Counted from the stretch's first letter, positions 1 through 8,911 are shown. The stretch is 64,000 bases of DNA from Devosia sp. ZB163 (GCF_028613635.1 NZ_JAQRMY010000003.1:570787-634786); one strand, 5' to 3'. Made by a program: numbers and translations. The notes: generated by a model not told the origin, from the sequence alone.

Positions 1-413
1 ATCGACTGCAGCGCGCCGCGCAGCCAGGCAAAGGGCGCCAGCGTGGCGAGGAACGCGATGGCGAGCGCCAGAGCCGTCGCGAGAATGAGGCCGAGACTGG
101 CGAGGCGCGCCGTGGCCGGCAGGTTGGCGAGCAGTTCATGCGCCACCGGCACCGAGCCGACCACCGAGTAGCCGAACTGGCCGGTGAGGAAGTTGCCGAG
201 CGTGTGCAGGTATTGCTGCCAGAGCGGGCTGTCGACGCCGTAGGCCTCGCGCAGGGCCGCGATCTGCTCGGGGCCGAGGCCGAGCTCGGGGTTCTGGAAC
301 TTGATGAGGATGGCGTCGCCGGGCAGCGCCTGCAGCAGCAGGTACGACACCGTGAAGGCGATCCAGAGGACGAGCAGGGCCTGTCCGAGGCGGCTCAGGA
401 TGTAGCGCGACAT
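1..413 (-). CDS. Dipeptide/oligopeptide ABC transporter permease, DppB-type (3' part outside the window)
   Basis: Reads leftward out of the window, so only the first ~137 residues are visible. The N-terminus (MSRYILSRLGQALLVLW) has the typical DppB/OppB start: a short basic cytoplasmic lead, one hydrophobic membrane helix, then a periplasmic stretch rich in Leu/Gly, and a second hydrophobic segment near residues 110-130. It follows a family-5 substrate-binding protein in the same direction after a 70 bp gap holding a stem-loop, which fits a dppA-dppB arrangement. The family identity is secure. Substrate (dipeptide, oligopeptide or other) cannot be judged. Confidence 0.85.
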   Translation of the reverse strand, partial: MSRYILSRLGQALLVLWIAFTVSYLLLQALPGDAILIKFQNPELGLGPEQIAALREAYGVDSPLWQQYLHTLGNFLTGQFGYSVVGSVPVAHELLANLPATARLASLGLILATALALAIAFLATLAPFAWLRGALQS

Positions 414-448
414 TGGCGGCGCTCCGGCAAGGAAAGGGGCGGGGTAGC

Positions 449-468
449 CCCGGGCATCGCTGCCCGGG
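449..468 (-). other. Intercistronic stem-loop between binding-protein and permease genes
   Basis: Perfect 8 bp inverted repeat CCCGGGCA with a 4-base loop (TCGC), between the binding-protein stop at 484 and the permease start at 413. There is no T-run, so it is more likely an mRNA-stabilising or partial-attenuation hairpin than a full terminator. Such hairpins commonly keep binding-protein expression above that of the permeases. Similar hairpins follow the binding-protein genes ending at 7070 and 23683. Confidence 0.5.
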
Positions 469-483
469 ACCGGGGGAGTACGA

Positions 484-2127
484 TCAGTGGGCTGCCAGCC
501 AGGTGTTGTAGAAGCTCGGCCGGCCGACGGCCTCGAACTCGAGCCCGTTCACGTAGGGGGCCGTGGCGAAAGCCTGCGGCTCTTCGAAGAACGGGATCGT
601 GTAGGCCTGGTCGAGAACGTGGTTCTGGATCTCGCCGGAGATGGCGAGGCGCTTCTCGCGATTGGTCTCGGCGGCGAGGCCTTCGAGCAGGGCGTTCAGC
701 TTCTCGTCGACGAAGTTGGTCTTGTCGGACGAGCCGCCCTTCTGCAGCAGCCAGTCGCGGTTCTTGGGGTAGTAGGCCGACTTGATCACGTCGGGATCGG
801 CGCGGCCGACCATGGTCACGTTGACCGGGGTCTTCAGCGGATCGAGCAGGTCGAGCGTGCGGCTGCCCGCATCACCGGCCAGCACGTTGAGCTTCACGCC
901 CACCTGGGCCCACTGCTGGGCGAGCAGTTGCAGCACGCCCTCGTTCTGCGGCTGCGGCAGCGAGACGTAGACGGTGAGGTCGAGCTTGCTGCCATCCTTT
1001 TCGAGGATGCCGTCGGCGCCCGGCGTCCAGCCGGCTTCGGCGAACAGGGCCTTGGCCTTGTCCTGGTCGAAGACCAGCTTGTCGCTCAGATCGACATAGC
1101 CGGCCGCCTGCGAGGAGAGGATCGACGTCGCGAGCGGGTAGTTCGCCGAGAACAGGGTGTCGACGATCTCCTTGCGGTTGGTCGCAAGGAGCAGGGCCTG
1201 GCGGACCCTCAGGTCGGCGACCAGCGGATTGTCCGGGCGGAAGCTGATGGCGTTGTTGAGGCCACGGGTGCCCGGTGCATAGATCGGGAAGCCGGCGTCC
1301 ACCACCTGCGGCTCGTCATAGGCCTGGATCTGCCGGATGGCGTCGGCCTGGCCGGCGAGCAGGGCGCCGATGCGCACGCTGTCCTCGGGGGTGATGATGT
1401 ACTTGATGCCGTCGAGATAGGCGCGGCCCTGGTGCGCAAACTTGACCGGACCCCAAGTGTAGTCCTCGCGGGCCTTGAGGTTCAGCTCCTTGCCGAGCGT
1501 CTCGCTCTCGACCACGAACGGGCCGGTGCCGATGATCTTGGTGGCATCGCCGAGCTCGTCATAGGGCCGGGCGAGCGTGGACGCCGCGACGATGCCCGAC
1601 CCGATCACGGCAGTCCCCTGCAGGAAGCCCGGCGAAGGCGCCTTGAAGTGGAACCTGACGGTCAGGTCGTCGATGACCTCGGCGCGGTCGTAGTTGTTGA
1701 TGACTTCCGAGACCGGGTACTTCAGGTCCTTATTGCCGAGGCCGAAGGTGTCGTAGTTGAGCGCTACGGTCTTGGCGTCGAGGGGCGTGCCGTCCGAGAA
1801 GGTGACGCCCGGACGGAGCTTGAAAGTGTACTCGGTGGCGGTGTCGTTGACTTCCCAGCTCTCGGCCAGCCACGGCTCGATCTCGAGCGTCTGGGGGTTC
1901 TGGTAGGTCAGCTTGTCTGTGATCTGGTTGAGCACGCCGCCGTTCGGATAGAACCCGCCGGCCGGGGGGTAGAGGTTCGTGTGAGCCTGCTGCTCGAGAT
2001 AGATCAGCGTGCCGCCGGTGACGGGCGCATCCTGCGCGAATGCGGGCATTGCCATGCCGGCGAGGAGCGCTCCGGCGAGACCCTTCAGCGCCGTGCGGCG
2101 GTCGAGTGTGAGAATGGAGCGTACCAA
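484..2127 (-). CDS. ABC transporter substrate-binding protein, family 5 (DppA/OppA type), Tat-exported
   Basis: About 547 residues, the usual length for family 5 (SBP_bac_5). Start chosen at TTG 2127 because AAGGAGG lies five bases upstream; an in-frame ATG at 2172 would add 15 residues ahead of the signal. The N-terminus carries a twin-arginine motif (LDRRTALKG), a hydrophobic stretch and an AFAQDAP cleavage region, so the protein is likely exported folded via Tat. The body shows family features: GGTLIYLEQ at the start of the mature protein, then EPWLAESWEVND and VTFSDGTPLDAKTVALNYD. It feeds the permease gene downstream. Ligand unknown; peptides are the family default, but family 5 also binds opines, nickel and sugars. 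Confidence 0.92.
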   Translation of the reverse strand: MVRSILTLDRRTALKGLAGALLAGMAMPAFAQDAPVTGGTLIYLEQQAHTNLYPPAGGFYPNGGVLNQITDKLTYQNPQTLEIEPWLAESWEVNDTATEYTFKLRPGVTFSDGTPLDAKTVALNYDTFGLGNKDLKYPVSEVINNYDRAEVIDDLTVRFHFKAPSPGFLQGTAVIGSGIVAASTLARPYDELGDATKIIGTGPFVVESETLGKELNLKAREDYTWGPVKFAHQGRAYLDGIKYIITPEDSVRIGALLAGQADAIRQIQAYDEPQVVDAGFPIYAPGTRGLNNAISFRPDNPLVADLRVRQALLLATNRKEIVDTLFSANYPLATSILSSQAAGYVDLSDKLVFDQDKAKALFAEAGWTPGADGILEKDGSKLDLTVYVSLPQPQNEGVLQLLAQQWAQVGVKLNVLAGDAGSRTLDLLDPLKTPVNVTMVGRADPDVIKSAYYPKNRDWLLQKGGSSDKTNFVDEKLNALLEGLAAETNREKRLAISGEIQNHVLDQAYTIPFFEEPQAFATAPYVNGLEFEAVGRPSFYNTWLAAH

Positions 2128-2209
2128 CGCTGCCTCCTTGAATTGCACCATCCGGCCCTCGCCGGACGTCACAGAAGGGTAGCGCGCGCCCCGAGATGCA
2201 CAACTAACT

Positions 2210-2221
2210 CTATCGAAATAG
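2210..2221. promoter_or_regulatory. Short palindrome in the promoter region of the family-5 binding protein
   Basis: CTAT-CGAA-ATAG lies in an AT-rich patch about 80 bp upstream of the TTG start at 2127. AT-rich DNA is scarce here, so this patch probably holds the promoter, and the palindrome could be an operator. The GntR gene at 2596-3333 is the nearest regulator, but no link can be shown. Confidence 0.25.
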
Positions 2222-2595
2222 TAGTCTTAATTGTCGCCCGCCGATGGACGTGAATTCTCCGAGTTTTCCGTTCGGGAGAACCGTACGCTGCGAGCGTGGC
2301 CCCGGCGCAGGGCGGACACCGGAGGGCAATTGGCTGGGCAACGGCGAGGCCCCCCGCGGACCTCCATCGCTCTGCCGTGCTACAGAATCTCTCTCATCCG
2401 CTGGTCGACGATCTCGCTTTGCCTGATCCGCCGGAGCCAGCCCTGGGATGCCGAGGGCGCACCCAGGCAGGGGAGCTCGCCGTTGTCAGAAGCCTGCCCG
2501 AACAAGCTACCGGCCTGGGTCGGGAGCGGGCATTCCCGGATGTTTCGAGGAGTGTCCGCAACTGGGCGCATAGCGGCCTTTAGCGGCTCCTCCGA
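2222..2595. other. Intergenic stretch without a convincing gene
   Basis: About 370 bases between the GntR stop and the promoter area of the binding-protein gene. ORFs exist on both strands, including one of 63 codons on the minus strand (2380-2571), but none has a good ribosome-binding site or recognisable protein. It may contain the terminator of the GntR operon; I see no T-tailed hairpin. Confidence 0.5.
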
Positions 2596-3333
2596 TTACT
2601 GCCAGATGTTGATGGTCGCCAGGATTCGCATCAGGTGGTCGGAGACCAGCTCCTCCGCCCGCTTGGCGTTGCGGTCGGCGATGGCATCGACGATGGCCTT
2701 GAGGTCCTTGTGCGTCTGCTGCTTGACCGGATCGGGGGCTGGTTTGTCGGTGTCGTGGCCGTCGAACAGCACGGCGCGGCGGTCGTCGAGGATCGAACTC
2801 ATGATCTGCACCAGGAACTTGTTCTTGGTGGCCGCGAACATGGCCCGGTGCAGCGCGTAGATGCTCTCCTTGAAGTCTTCCCAGGTTGGCGCCGAGACGA
2901 TTTCGTCGAGCACCCGGCGCATTTCAGCGATCTCGGCTTCCTGCACCCGGTTGACCACCAGATGCATCATCGCCGGCTCGAACAGCAACCGGCCTTCGAC
3001 GATCTCGGCGAACGACGGCACGCCGTCATGCGGGGTGGCGCTCGTCTGGTCCATGCGATCGAAGACGTTCTGCGCATCGTCGGTGAGGAAGGTGCCCGAA
3101 CCGACGCGCCGGTGGACGAGACCTTGACGCTCCATCATCGCCAGCGCCGAACGCACCGCCGTGCGGCTGGTGTTGAGCTGCAGTGCCAGTTCGCGCTCAT
3201 TGGGCAGCTTGGCGCCCGGCACCATCAGCCCATCGCGAATTGAGCGCAGGAGCGAGCGATAAACCAGGGATGGCGTGGCCCGCTCGTTGGTAGAGATGGA
3301 GGCGAGCTGCGGCGTCGCGCCGTTGGTATTCAT
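2596..3333 (-). CDS. GntR-family transcriptional regulator, FadR subfamily (FCD domain)
   Basis: 245 residues. An N-terminal winged helix-turn-helix (residues ~25-95) contains the GntR core LPNERELALQLNTSRTAVR followed by GLVHRRVGSGTFL. The C-terminal all-alpha region (~105-235), with an ELVSDHLMRIL end, is an FCD ligand-binding/dimerisation domain; members bind carboxylic acids or sugar acids. It is the last gene of the leftward run ALDH-creatininase-GntR, 77 bp after the hydrolase. It probably controls that run and the divergent importer operon from the shared 5639-5792 promoter region. Confidence 0.93.
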   Translation of the reverse strand: MNTNGATPQLASISTNERATPSLVYRSLLRSIRDGLMVPGAKLPNERELALQLNTSRTAVRSALAMMERQGLVHRRVGSGTFLTDDAQNVFDRMDQTSATPHDGVPSFAEIVEGRLLFEPAMMHLVVNRVQEAEIAEMRRVLDEIVSAPTWEDFKESIYALHRAMFAATKNKFLVQIMSSILDDRRAVLFDGHDTDKPAPDPVKQQTHKDLKAIVDAIADRNAKRAEELVSDHLMRILATINIWQ

Positions 3334-3394
3334 TGCGGATGGTCCTCGAAGCGGTCAGCAATGAGCAGAATCAGTCTGTCATTGTCAACCATTG

Positions 3395-3410
3395 CAGTCC
3401 CATCGGACTG
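3395..3410 (-). other. Stem-loop between the creatininase-family stop and the GntR gene
   Basis: Perfect 6 bp stem CAGTCC with a CATC loop, immediately after the hydrolase stop codon (3411-3413). No T-run follows. A TTGACA-like hexamer lies just downstream on the minus strand (3388-3383), so the regulator may also have its own weak promoter here. The nearby TCATTGTCAACCATT resembles the complement of the repeats at 5656-5683. Confidence 0.35.
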
Positions 3411-4193
3411 TCATGGCTTGGGCGGTTCCGGAATGCGCCAACCGCGAAAATCCTCGATGAAGGATGCGAGCGCCGCCACCGAACCATCGAAAAAGGCCTG
3501 TCCCGCCTCCGCGCTCGCCAGGGACGGATCGCCGAGGGTCCCGGTGGGCGAGAGATCCGCGAAATCGTGGTAGACCCGCACCGCCTGGCTGCCGATGAGG
3601 TCCGTGGTCAGGTAGCGAGAGCCCGGATCGGGATAGATGGTCTTGGCGCGGTCGATCTTTACCAGCTCGGGCCGCAGGTGCTGGACCAGCGACGTCTCGA
3701 ACTCGCAGGCATGCCCCATGCCACCGGACTCGGAGTGCCGTAGTTCTGCGATCGAGTCGCGGGCCAGCGCGAAATAGGTGAGAGTCACGATCCGCGCGGT
3801 ACCATAGTGCTTGTGCCCCAGCGTCGAGGCCAGCACGTCAATCACCCCGCCATTGCCGCCGTGGCCGTTGACCACGAGAATGCGGCGGAAGCCGTGCCTG
3901 ACCACCGAGGCTACCACGTCCTCGGCCACCCCCATCAGCGTCTCTGCACGCAGCGTCACCGACCCGGGAAAGCGCATGTGGTGGGCCGAAAAGCCGTACC
4001 ATGGCGGCGGCAGTACCACGACATTGCCGGCCCTGCCTGCCGCCGCCAGCGAGATTTCATGCGCCAGGATGGTGTCCGTGCCCAGCGGCATGTGGTCGCC
4101 GTGCTGCTCCACCGAGCCGATGGGGAAGACCACGACGGTCTTCTCCCGGTCGAGGGCGCCGATCTCCGGCGAAGTCAGTTCGTCCCAACGCAT
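3411..4193 (-). CDS. Creatininase-family amidohydrolase
   Basis: 260 residues. Start at ATG 4193, which overlaps the upstream ALDH stop as TGATG; a longer reading from 4229 would run into the ALDH gene. Creatininase-family metal-binding motifs are visible: FPIGSVEQHGDHMPLGTD near residue 25, VNGHGGNGG near 110 and a HACEFETS segment near 160. The family hydrolyses cyclic amides or acts in cofactor maturation (MftE, ArfB). Coupling to two ALDHs and RidA suggests ring opening or deamination of a small nitrogenous metabolite, but the substrate is unknown. Confidence 0.88.
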   Translation of the reverse strand: MRWDELTSPEIGALDREKTVVVFPIGSVEQHGDHMPLGTDTILAHEISLAAAGRAGNVVVLPPPWYGFSAHHMRFPGSVTLRAETLMGVAEDVVASVVRHGFRRILVVNGHGGNGGVIDVLASTLGHKHYGTARIVTLTYFALARDSIAELRHSESGGMGHACEFETSLVQHLRPELVKIDRAKTIYPDPGSRYLTTDLIGSQAVRVYHDFADLSPTGTLGDPSLASAEAGQAFFDGSVAALASFIEDFRGWRIPEPPKP

Positions 4194-5638
4194 CAGCGCA
4201 CCGTGAATGTTGCAGTCTTGAGATCGCACATGGCGGTGAGTGCATGCTTGCCGCCGACGCGGCCCATGCCGCTGTCCTTGCCGCTTGCGCCGCCGAAGGG
4301 GATGTGGAGTTCCCAGTAGTTGGAGGTGTCGTTGATGTTGACGATGCCGGTCGGCATCTCCTCGATATAGCGGAACGCCCGGTTGATATCCTGGGTGAAG
4401 ACCGACGAGACGAGACCGTAGCGATTGTCACGCGCCAGCTCGAAGGCCTGCTCGTCGTTGTCGATCACCAGCAGCGGCGCTACCGGCCCGAATGTCTCCT
4501 CGGTGTTGATCAGCGCCTCGCGGGAAACGTTGGTCAACACGGTCGGTTCGAAGAACAATGGACTCAGCGCGTCGTCCGGCCGCTTGCCGCCGGTGATGGC
4601 CTGGGCGCCGCGGTTGAGGGCGTCGCCGACATGCTCGGCCACCTTCCTGGCCACGGCCGGATTATTGAGCGGCCCCATGGTCGTGCCAGCCTTCCGCGGG
4701 TCGCCCAGCACCACCTCGCGCGCCTTGTGCGCCATGCGCTCGGCGAACTCGTCATAAACCTTGCGGTGCACGAGGATGCGCTCGGACGACGAGCAGACCT
4801 GCCCGGCATTGACGAACGAGCCCGAAGCCGTGGCCGCCGCTGCGAGGTCCAGGTCGGCATCCTCGAGGATCACCACCGGACCATTGCCCCCGAGTTCCAT
4901 GAGCTGCGGCTTGCCGGCGGCGCGCTGGCTTATCAGCTTGCCGGTCGCGGCGCTGCCTGTGAAGCCGACGGCGTCGGTGCCGGGGTTCGAGACGATCTCG
5001 TCGCCCACCACCGCGCCGGCGCCCGTGACAAGGTTGAGGATGCCCGGCGGCAAGTCGGCGTCTTCGATCGCTTCGACCAGCGCCACCGCGACCAGCGCTG
5101 TCGTAGGGGCAGGGGCCCAGACGATGGTGTTGCCGGCCGCGAGGCCCGGCGCAATGTACTCGACCGGGATGTTGACAGGGAAGTTCCACGGCGTGACCAC
5201 CGCATAAACGCCACGCGGCCGGTAGAAAGTCATCACCCGCTTGGTGGGATCTTCGGTTGGGATGGTCGCTCCCTCGAGATACTTCACGAGGTCAGCGGCG
5301 AGGTTGAAGCCGTCCACTGACTTGCCGACTTCGAAGAACGCTTCGGCATAGGGCTTGCCCTGTTCCAGCGTCAGCAGCGTCGCCAGCTGTTCGCGCCGCC
5401 TCGCGATGGCGTCGCCAATCCGACGCATGGACCTTGCCCGGTCCCAGGTCGAAACCTTGCGCCATTCGCCTTGGGCCGTGCGTGCAGCGGCGATCGCTTC
5501 CTGAGCAAGTACGCGAGAACTCCAGGTCAGCTGACCGATCTCGCTCTCATCGATGGGCGAGCGCTGCGTCCTGATTTCGCCCCGAGGGTCACCCCGCCAT
5601 GCGCCGCCGACATAATTGGTTTGAGCGTTTTCGGCCAT
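4193..5638 (-). CDS. NAD(P)-dependent aldehyde dehydrogenase
   Basis: 481 residues, normal ALDH length. Conserved landmarks: VVTPWNFPVNIP (~residue 145), the cofactor-loop region GFTGSAATGK (~225), catalytic Glu in MELGGNGP (~250) and catalytic Cys in NAGQVCSSSER (~285), then EETFGPVAPLL. It oxidises an aldehyde to the acid in the cytoplasm. First gene of the leftward run, back to back with the importer starting at 5793. The best-known relatives are succinate- or glycolaldehyde-type semialdehyde dehydrogenases; the exact substrate cannot be set from sequence. Confidence 0.92.
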   Translation of the reverse strand: MAENAQTNYVGGAWRGDPRGEIRTQRSPIDESEIGQLTWSSRVLAQEAIAAARTAQGEWRKVSTWDRARSMRRIGDAIARRREQLATLLTLEQGKPYAEAFFEVGKSVDGFNLAADLVKYLEGATIPTEDPTKRVMTFYRPRGVYAVVTPWNFPVNIPVEYIAPGLAAGNTIVWAPAPTTALVAVALVEAIEDADLPPGILNLVTGAGAVVGDEIVSNPGTDAVGFTGSAATGKLISQRAAGKPQLMELGGNGPVVILEDADLDLAAAATASGSFVNAGQVCSSSERILVHRKVYDEFAERMAHKAREVVLGDPRKAGTTMGPLNNPAVARKVAEHVGDALNRGAQAITGGKRPDDALSPLFFEPTVLTNVSREALINTEETFGPVAPLLVIDNDEQAFELARDNRYGLVSSVFTQDINRAFRYIEEMPTGIVNINDTSNYWELHIPFGGASGKDSGMGRVGGKHALTAMCDLKTATFTVR

Positions 5639-5655
5639 GCGTGCCTATTTCATAA

Positions 5656-5683
5656 AAGTGGTTGCAAATGATCACAAGTGGTT
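5656..5683. promoter_or_regulatory. Pair of AAGTGGTT direct repeats in a divergent promoter region
   Basis: AAGTGGTT occurs at 5656-5663 and again at 5676-5683, exactly 20 bp apart, in an AT-rich island between the divergent ALDH (start 5638) and CUT1 binding-protein (start 5793) genes. The spacing puts both on one face of the helix, as expected for a dimeric or tandem regulator. The neighbouring GntR protein is the obvious candidate. Confidence 0.4.
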
Positions 5684-5792
5684 CATATAGTCCAACCAGC
5701 GGGCGGGGTGTCAACGGGAAATGGGGCCTCCGCCGTCGAGCACGGTTCGCCACCAGAGCGAACCGCTAGAGGACAGAGAGGATGGACCCAAA

Positions 5793-7070
5793 ATGCAGCT
5801 CAGGAAACTCCTGACCGCCTCGGCTATTGCCGTTGGCCTCGCCGCCCAGCCTACGATAGCGCAGGACATCACGCTTGAATTCGTCGTCTGGAACTATTCC
5901 CTCGAGACCGTTCAGGACAACGTCGCCAAGTTCGAGGCAGAAAATCCCGGCATCAAGGTCAACGTCACCGACTATGCTTGGCCGGACTACAACGACAGTC
6001 TGATCCTGCGCATTCGAGGCAATACGCCCACCGACGTTGTCTACGGTGGTCAGGATTGGTTGCCTGCATGGGGTGCGGCGGGCTTCATCGCGCCGCTCGA
6101 CTCCGTCGCCCCGGCCGGCGCCATCGACGAGCTGACCAAGGACATTGCCGGCTTCGCTCTGACCGACGTCACCTACGACGGCAAGGTCTATGGTCTGCCT
6201 TACTACTCGGACACCATCAGCTTCATCTACAACAAGAAGATACTTGAGGATAACGGCATCCCCGTACCCACGACCTGGGAAGAGGTCACTGCCGCGGCCG
6301 AAAAGCTCAAGGCCGGCGGCATGGATAAGCCGATCATCTACGAATACGACCAGGAACTGCCCAACTTCTACGACGCCTTCGTGGCCCAGTCCTATGGCCG
6401 TGGCGCCGAGATGTTCGATGCCGACCTGAACCCGCTCTTCGCCGATCCCGGGAATGGAGCCTACAAGCAGTTGCAGTGGCTCGCGGATGCCTGGTCCAAG
6501 GGCCTCGTGCAGCCCGACTCGCATGAGTCGACCATCATCCCGGCGATGAACACGGGCAATCACGCCTTCACGGTCGTGTTCACCTACGTGCTTGCCGCGC
6601 TCAACGATGCCGCAACCCAGCCGCTCGCCGGCCAGTTCGCAATCGCCCCGATGCCGGGCGAGACGCATTCGACGCTCGGCTTTGCCAAGTCCTACGTCAT
6701 CACCGCCAAGACTGCGGCCGATCCAGCCCGCGCCGAGGCGGCGTGGAAGTTCGTGAACTTCATGGCCGGCAAGCCCTATACGGTCGCCAAACGGTGGGCT
6801 GTCGAAAAGGGCCTCGGCTTCGGCCAGCTGCCGCTGTTCGAAGACCAGGACGTGATCACGGCCTGGGGCAAGTGGGCTGACGTCGCCGCACTTGGCAAGC
6901 AGGCGTCCATCGCCAAGGCCGGCACCTATACCGAGTTCTCCTCGGTCTGGTCCGCTTACTTCCGCCCGCTGCTCGCCCAGGCCATGGTCGGCGAAACGCC
7001 GGTGGACGAGGTGATGAAGGCGGGCGCGCAGCGCTGGACCGAGCTCAAACAGCAGTTCGCCTCACGCTGA
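5793..7070 (+). CDS. Sugar ABC transporter substrate-binding protein, family 1 (CUT1)
   Basis: About 425 residues from ATG 5793, where a classical signal peptide begins (MQLRKLLTASAIAVGLA, cleavage near IAQD); the longer reading from 5721 would bury it. Family SBP_bac_1 features: FVVWNYSLETVQDNVAKFE, then NTPTDVVYGGQDWLPAW and GLPYYSDTISFIYNKK. Binds the imported solute in the periplasm and hands it to the MalF/MalG-like pair downstream. First gene of a rightward run extending to 15308. The ligand may be a sugar, polyol or amine derivative; RidA and the creatininase-family gene nearby favour something nitrogenous. Confidence 0.93.
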   Translation: MQLRKLLTASAIAVGLAAQPTIAQDITLEFVVWNYSLETVQDNVAKFEAENPGIKVNVTDYAWPDYNDSLILRIRGNTPTDVVYGGQDWLPAWGAAGFIAPLDSVAPAGAIDELTKDIAGFALTDVTYDGKVYGLPYYSDTISFIYNKKILEDNGIPVPTTWEEVTAAAEKLKAGGMDKPIIYEYDQELPNFYDAFVAQSYGRGAEMFDADLNPLFADPGNGAYKQLQWLADAWSKGLVQPDSHESTIIPAMNTGNHAFTVVFTYVLAALNDAATQPLAGQFAIAPMPGETHSTLGFAKSYVITAKTAADPARAEAAWKFVNFMAGKPYTVAKRWAVEKGLGFGQLPLFEDQDVITAWGKWADVAALGKQASIAKAGTYTEFSSVWSAYFRPLLAQAMVGETPVDEVMKAGAQRWTELKQQFASR

Positions 7071-7096
7071 CTAAGCAGCTTGCTCCTCCCGAGGCC

Positions 7097-7120
7097 GGTG
7101 GGCGGCCAAAGCCGCCCATC
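7097..7120 (+). other. Intercistronic stem-loop after the CUT1 binding-protein gene
   Basis: Ten-pair stem (GGTGGGCGGC against GCCGCCCATC, one G-T pair) closed by a CAAA loop, 27 bp after the binding-protein stop and 20 bp before the permease ATG. There is no T-tract. This is the usual position of an mRNA 3'-protecting hairpin that sets the ratio of binding protein to permease. Confidence 0.55.
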
Positions 7121-7139
7121 ATCTCCCCCTGAGGCGACC

Positions 7140-8018
7140 ATGTGGACCATCAATCGCTATCCGGGCGCGTGGCTGTTGCCGGCGTTGCTGCCCGTCATCC
7201 TGCTGACCGTCTATCCGATCGGTCACGCGCTGTGGACCTCGCTGCACGAGGTGATGATCCTGTTTCCCGGCGAGCCCTTCGTCGGCCTCAAGAACTATCA
7301 GCGGGTCATCGTCGGTGATTATTTCGGCGTCGCCCTCCGCAACTCACTGGTCTTCACGCTGATCGCTGCGCCCTCGGTGGTGGTGTTCGGCACGCTGATC
7401 GCGCTGTTCCTGCAGAAGCGCTTCTTTGGCTCGCAGGTGCTCCGCTCCGTCGTGCTGCTACCCTGGGTACTGCCCGGCGCCATCTCCGCGGTGCTCTGGG
7501 TCTGGGTGTTTCATCCGAGCTTCGGCTTCCTCAATGGTCTGATGATCGACCTCGGGGTGATCGACACTCCCATCGGCTGGCTCACCAATCCGCGCACTGC
7601 GCTCGGCGCCGTCATCGTCGCCCATGTCTGGACGCAAATCCCCTTCGCCGTCGTGCTGATGATGGCCGCGCTCTCGACCATCAATGGCGAGACCCTTGAA
7701 GCCGCCGCCATCGATTGCCGGAGCGCGTGGAAGCGCTTCCGCTACGTCATCCTTCCCGAGATCAAGTCGATGATCGTGGTGCTACTGGTCTACAACGCGC
7801 TAACTGCCTTCACGAGCTACGACATCGTCTATGCGATGACCGGCGGCGGACCGGGCACCGCGACGACGCTGCTCAGCTTCCAGATCTGGCGCGAGAGTTT
7901 CTCCATGTACGATTTCGGCGCCGGGTCGGCGGTGGCCTTCATCGTCGTGCTCATCAGCGCAATGCTGATCGTCGCGATCACCAGGGCGCTCCCCTCCGAC
8001 CTCTTCGCGGGGGAATGA
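7140..8018 (+). CDS. Sugar ABC transporter permease, MalF/UgpA type
   Basis: 292 residues from ATG 7140, at the natural membrane-protein start (MWTINRYPGAWLLPALLP); the ORF extension back to 7080 is the intercistronic hairpin. About six hydrophobic segments. The EAA loop that contacts the ATPase is clear near residues 183-202 (EAAAIDCRSAWKRFRYVILP). It is followed one base after its stop by the MalG-type partner. Inner-membrane subunit of the CUT1 importer. Confidence 0.92.
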   Translation: MWTINRYPGAWLLPALLPVILLTVYPIGHALWTSLHEVMILFPGEPFVGLKNYQRVIVGDYFGVALRNSLVFTLIAAPSVVVFGTLIALFLQKRFFGSQVLRSVVLLPWVLPGAISAVLWVWVFHPSFGFLNGLMIDLGVIDTPIGWLTNPRTALGAVIVAHVWTQIPFAVVLMMAALSTINGETLEAAAIDCRSAWKRFRYVILPEIKSMIVVLLVYNALTAFTSYDIVYAMTGGGPGTATTLLSFQIWRESFSMYDFGAGSAVAFIVVLISAMLIVAITRALPSDLFAGE

Positions 8019-8019
8019 G

Positions 8020-8907
8020 ATGGCGGGCCGCCTGCATCCGCTACTCACCTTCGCCTTCGGCGCGCTGATCCTGCTGTTCAGTGGTGGCCCCGTGCTGCTG
8101 TCGCTCTATGGCAGTCTGGTGCCCGACAAGGTTTTGCTGAGCCCCGATAAAAGCCTCTTCACCGAAGGGCCGAACTTCGACACTTATCGCTACGTCTTCA
8201 CCGGCCAGTTGCCCGACAGCTACAATGCCGAAGGCACCAATCGCGCCATGATCTCGGATGCTGCCCGCCAGGTACCGCAGGCCCTGGTCAACTCCTCGCT
8301 CAACGCGCTCGCCGCCATGGTGCTGAACCTCATCCTCGGCGCCCCCGCCGCATTCGTCTTTGCGCGCTACATCTTCCCCGGCAAGAAGGTGAGCTTCCTC
8401 TATCTCATCCTCTCGCCGCTGGTGCCGGCCGTTGCGCTGGTAACGCCCATCTACATGATGCTGCAGGCCATGAACCTGGTCGGCACCCAGCTCGGCATCA
8501 TCCTCGTCCATACGGCCAAGGCGCTGCCCTTTACCGTGCTGATCCTTTCCGTCTTCTTCCGCAAGATCCCGGCCGAGATCTTCGAGGCTGCCGTGCTCGA
8601 TCATTGCGACCGCTTCCAGACCTTCTGGCGCGTCGCCGTACCGCTGGCGCTGCCCTCCATTGGCGCCACCGGCCTGTTCGCGTTCATGTTGAGTTATTCG
8701 GAGTTCATGTTTGCGATGATCCTGTCCGGAAGCAGCGAAACGCGCCCCGCTTCCGTGGTGATGGCGGCCCTCGCGCGCAACACGGACGTGAGCTGGAGCC
8801 TCCTCAACACCGCGATCTTCATCGCCATCGTCCCCACCCTGGTATTGGTCATCCTCGTCTGGCGCTTCGTCGTCGAAGGCCTCCTCTCCGGCGCGGTAAA
8901 GGGTTGA
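8020..8907 (+). CDS. Sugar ABC transporter permease, MalG/UgpE type
   Basis: 295 residues. Six predicted membrane spans with a large periplasmic loop after the first (residues ~35-85), usual for MalG-type subunits. EAA motif near residue 190 (FEAAVLDHCDRFQTFWRVAVP). Starts one base after the MalF-type stop, so translation is probably coupled. Pairs with that subunit to form the CUT1 channel. Confidence 0.92.
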   Translation: MAGRLHPLLTFAFGALILLFSGGPVLLSLYGSLVPDKVLLSPDKSLFTEGPNFDTYRYVFTGQLPDSYNAEGTNRAMISDAARQVPQALVNSSLNALAAMVLNLILGAPAAFVFARYIFPGKKVSFLYLILSPLVPAVALVTPIYMMLQAMNLVGTQLGIILVHTAKALPFTVLILSVFFRKIPAEIFEAAVLDHCDRFQTFWRVAVPLALPSIGATGLFAFMLSYSEFMFAMILSGSSETRPASVVMAALARNTDVSWSLLNTAIFIAIVPTLVLVILVWRFVVEGLLSGAVKG

Positions 8908-8911
8908 AACA

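Noticed and set aside
487-2253. Long open frame on the plus strand opposite the family-5 binding protein
   Set aside because: It mirrors the real gene's codon pattern and has no recognisable protein; many similar antisense frames occur throughout because of the high GC content.
2380-2571. 63-codon frame on the minus strand after gntR
   Set aside because: The end looks protein-like but there is no start signal or family resemblance; not enough to call a gene.
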